From contig JAWOEJ010000375.1 of assembly GCA_046482845.1 (NCBI GenBank), forward strand, positions 1 through 18,246: DNA of 18,246 nucleotides, in the 5' to 3' direction. The number at the start of each line of letters is the position of its first letter. Position 1 is the first letter of the stretch. The notes under the pieces are model-generated. The model ran no database searches and was not told where the DNA came from. It saw only the letters and a list, made by a program, of their open reading frames with translations. Position numbers and translations under genes: made by a program. Below are positions 16,200 through 18,246 of this stretch, one piece after another. The stretch is from DATFJZ01 sp046482845. Lineage in GTDB: Bacteria; Desulfobacterota; Desulfobacteria; Desulfobacterales; Desulfobacteraceae.

Positions 16200-16611
16200 T
16201 TAAAAGAAACAAAGAGTTTGAAAAATGGTTTGAAGAAAAAGATATCAAGTTCAACCTATCGGCTTGAATACATAACTTGATGTTCGCACAGGTCGATAAA
16301 TTTTTCCTGAAAAATAAAACCAGAGAGGATAGATGTTGAATATTTCGACAATAATCGGTATAAATTACAAAGTGAACCTGAGTAGCGGATGTCTTTCTGT
16401 CAACCGATGACAGGCTTGCAAAAGCGGTAAAAAGAAACAGTAAGGCAACAAATATCAGAGTTGAAAATCCTAGCCAGGATCATGCGGTATACCGGGCCTA
16501 CTTTTTTCAAAACCGATCTGTTTTCTGCTGTTTTGTCCTGGGTCATTATAATGTTTTTCTTGTTGACAATTGAAATACCTTTTGATAGCGCTTATCTGGG
16601 TTGTATATAAA
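16200..16611. other. Gap without an intact gene
   Basis: Between the last MITE copy and the integrase relic no complete gene is supported. A short open stretch after the MITE (K-E-F-E-K-W-F-E-E-K-D-I-K-F up to TGA near 16263) could be the end of a lost gene, and a possible PIN-domain relic lies at 16385-16475. The remainder shows nothing I recognise. Confidence 0.55.
16385..16475 (+). pseudogene. Possible PIN-domain (VapC-like) C-terminal relic
   Basis: One plus-strand frame reads A-D-V-F-L-S-T-D-D-R-L-A-K-A followed by I-R-V-E-N-P. This resembles the last conserved block of PIN-domain toxins (A-D-x-F-L-T-T-D-D-R), where the aspartates belong to the metal site. In-frame upstream sequence has a stop at once (TGA at 16379-16381) and no matching N-terminus is seen. 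The match is short, so the call is tentative. Confidence 0.35.
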
Positions 16612-16932
16612 TTACGCAATTCTGTTTAAAGGGCTTTGAACAACGGAAATGCCCTTTTGCATGACGTGGGTGTATATTTCGGTGGTCTTGACATCGGCAT
16701 GGCCCATCAACTCCTGAACGACCCGGATGTTAACTCCGTTTTCAAGGAGGTGAGTGGCAAAACAGTGTCGAAACGTATGGCAGCCAACAGGTTTTATAAT
16801 TCCGGCTTTTTTAACAGCTGCCTTCACGGCCTTCTGAAGCCCGGATTCAAGCACATGATGACGTCTTGTTTTTCCGGTTCTCGGGTCTTTGCTCCGTTTT
16901 TTTTGGCGGAGGTTGTTGGCGGCGCTTCTCAC
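16612..16932 (-). pseudogene. Integron-integrase-like tyrosine recombinase, C-terminal fragment
   Basis: This fragment of about 106 codons contains the end of a tyrosine-recombinase catalytic domain: the H-T-F-R-H box, the L-M-G-H-A-D box and the nucleophile in I-Y-T-H-V. The strings S-K-D-P-R-T-G-K-T-R-R-H-H-V and V-Q-S-P-L-N at the C-terminus resemble IntI-type integron integrases more than phage integrases. The N-terminal two thirds, including the first catalytic arginine, is absent: similarity stops near 16905 and unrelated sequence follows. The GTG at 16932 is probably not a real start. It diverges from the DUF4160-DUF2442 genes beginning at 16964. Confidence 0.75.
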
Positions 16933-16963
16933 TTCAGCGTTCGGAATTTAAACAGAGGATAAC

Positions 16964-17200
16964 ATGCCAACTGTTTTAAGAATTAAAGGTTTAAGATTCC
17001 ACTTTTACTCTGACGAAGGGACGGAACCTGCACATATTCATGTTCGTAGTGCTGAAGGTGAATGTAAGTTCTGGGTGTCACCTATATCGTTAGCGCGCAA
17101 TAGAGGTATCCCATCACATGGACTAAGAGAAATAGAAAGGATGGTATACGATAATCAACAATTTCTTTTGGAGAAATATCATGAATACCACAAAAGTTGA
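16964..17200 (+). CDS. DUF4160 family protein
   Basis: This small protein of 78 residues has the DUF4160 pattern: P-T-V-L-R-I-K-G-L-R-F-H-F-Y-S-D-E (2-18), the conserved P-A-H-I-H-V-R (22-28), K-F-W-V-S-P and a C-terminal helix with E-K-Y-H-E-Y. AGAGG stands six bases before the ATG. It overlaps the next gene by 20 bases, so the two are co-translated. The biochemical role is unknown. Such pairs are common in mobile or toxin-antitoxin-like settings, and finding it beside relics of such genes fits that. Confidence 0.88.
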   Translation: MPTVLRIKGLRFHFYSDEGTEPAHIHVRSAEGECKFWVSPISLARNRGIPSHGLREIERMVYDNQQFLLEKYHEYHKS

Positions 17201-17453
17201 AAATGAGCCATGCGCCATTCGTGCTTGGGCTGAAGGTAGAATGATTTACCTTGAATTAACAGATGGTCGTATCGTTGGCTTCCCGGCAGATCGTTTTAAG
17301 ATTCTCGAGGCAGCTTCAGAGGAGGAGTTAAAAAAGGTTACTATTGAGGTTAACGGCTATGCGCTTCGCTGGGAAGAGCTAGACGAGGATTTGACTGTCG
17401 AGGGTGTTGTTTTGGGGAGATTCCAACTTCCTCTTCCAGAACGAGCTGCATAG
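17181..17453 (+). CDS. DUF2442 family protein
   Basis: The 90-residue product carries the DUF2442 core: I-Y-L-E-L-T-D-G-R-I-V-G-F-P (23-36), a short linker with K-V-T-I-E-V-N-G-Y-A-L-R-W (51-63), and the acidic E-L-D-E-D-L end (65-70). GGAG lies nine bases upstream of the ATG, inside the preceding gene. Overlap with DUF4160 indicates one functional unit. No enzymatic motif is visible and the function of the family is not known to me. Confidence 0.88.
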   Translation: MNTTKVENEPCAIRAWAEGRMIYLELTDGRIVGFPADRFKILEAASEEELKKVTIEVNGYALRWEELDEDLTVEGVVLGRFQLPLPERAA

Positions 17454-17848
17454 CATTTCTGATAAAAATTACCGAAAATTATATTTGTTTAGAGGAAGAT
17501 TTAGCTCATCCGCTAATATAATTAGGGATTCCATGCCCCTGAGTAAATGCCGGCCAAAAATTTTCAAATTTATCCCAGCGGTCGCTTTGCACATTCTCAT
17601 ACATATATTCAAGAATGCCTGAACCGGCAAGAATTAAGAACAATTGAAATAAACAAAACCGATATCAGGAACCAGTCGGGAAATCCAGTCAAAAGACTGT
17701 TGATTGTGGCAATAAAGAAATAAATATGTGCTAGAGGCGCAACCAAGAAGACAGCTTAAAAGACAAGACATATGGGCGGTTTTATTAGGATTGGGAGCCT
17801 GAGGCCCATGCAGTCAGAAGACATTGGTAAATGAGGATTTTTTTCAGG
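17454..17848. other. Intergenic stretch without a recognised gene
   Basis: About 395 bases lie between DUF2442 and the MurJ end. Short open frames exist but lack ribosome sites and recognisable content. No MITE copy, clear terminator or RNA gene is seen. Confidence 0.6.
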
Positions 17849-18246
17849 CTAAAGTCCAGGTTGCCTTCGAAGCAGTATCCGGGTTGTTTTTTTCAGCAGG
17901 GTAAGAATTTCATTGATTCTGAACACATAACCGGATCCAGCCACAAGCAGTAAAAACATCGTTCCCACAAGTAAGCACAGGGCAAAAGCGCCTGCAGGAT
18001 GGGTTGGGTCTATGCAGATCCTGAGCATTTCAGCGGCCTTGAAAAGAATAAGCCCTAATCCTGAACTTAACCCCGCAATTTTTAAAAAAAAGAGATATAC
18101 CTGTCTGGCCTCACTATTGCCGGTTTTTCTGTTCCATAGAAAAAAAAGAAAAAAGGTTTGAAACAGGGCAGACAAAGACAGGGCAAGGGCAACCCCTCTG
18201 GCCTCCATCAGCCGGGTTAAAATAAAAAACAGGGGCAGGGAAGACA
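17849..18246 (-). CDS. murJ: MurJ-like lipid II flippase, C-terminal part (runs off window)
   Basis: The minus-strand frame remains open to the window edge, reading L-P-L-F-F-I-L-T-R-L-M-E-A-R-G-V-A-L-A before an internal Met at 18208, so that Met is not the start. The piece has three or four hydrophobic spans separated by short charged loops. R-L-M-E-A-R-G-V-A-x-A-L-S-L-S followed by a long F/L-rich helix is the pattern near the end of MurJ/MviN proteins, which flip lipid II for peptidoglycan synthesis. About the last 132 residues are present. Membrane proteins of the MOP superfamily look alike in short pieces, so a related polysaccharide flippase is possible. Confidence 0.6.
   Translation of the reverse strand, partial: SSLPLFFILTRLMEARGVALALSLSALFQTFFLFFLWNRKTGNSEARQVYLFFLKIAGLSSGLGLILFKAAEMLRICIDPTHPAGAFALCLLVGTMFLLLVAGSGYVFRINEILTLLKKTTRILLRRQPGL

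Noticed and set aside
17404..17622. ORF overlapping the end of DUF2442
   Set aside because: It starts inside the DUF2442 gene in another frame, has no ribosome site and does not resemble a known protein.

Overview
The window looks like a chromosomal segment of a sulfate-reducing Desulfobacterota bacterium of the Desulfobacteraceae type. This is inferred from the mix of a sodium-pumping decarboxylase membrane unit, crotonase-family enzymes, an ADP-forming acyl-CoA synthetase, a ProVWX compatible-solute importer (which suits a marine habitat), moderate GC content and many repeats. No rRNA or other marker gene confirms it.

Layout. 1-770: clustered copies of a palindromic mobile repeat and no gene. 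769-4176: a lone cyclic-nucleotide-binding-like protein, OadG-like and OadB-like subunits of a Na+-translocating decarboxylase, and a crotonase-fold enzyme that resembles an enoyl-CoA isomerase. A strong hairpin (4194-4238) separates these from the convergent proV-proW-proX glycine betaine/proline ABC transporter operon (7230 to 4271, minus strand), with a MarR-family regulator just upstream of it (7768-7319). 8272-11200: an enoyl-CoA hydratase plus an ADP-forming acyl-CoA synthetase, probably one operon for activating and hydrating an unsaturated or aromatic acid. 11259-14745: a large secreted PKD/Big2 surface protein broken by an in-frame TAA and by a probable 3' frameshift. 14.9-17 kb: a graveyard of gene remnants (DUF3427 helicase tail, YafQ-like toxin, possible PIN domain, IntI-like integrase C-terminus), with an intact DinJ/RelB-like antitoxin and an intact DUF4160-DUF2442 pair among them. 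The right edge holds the C-terminal part of a MurJ-like lipid II flippase.

The most distinctive content is a family of non-autonomous MITE-like elements with terminal inverted repeats CTCGATGATCAAGTTTTT. Two copies have exact 5-bp target duplications. Full copies (about 243 bp) fold end to end as nested hairpins. The same ends also bound a different 169-bp element that carries a 30-bp REP-like palindrome. That 169-bp element sits inside the yafQ-like toxin gene, and removing it with one TGAAA duplication restores the toxin's conserved core. The toxin gene also has two single-base frameshifts, leaving the antitoxin orphaned.
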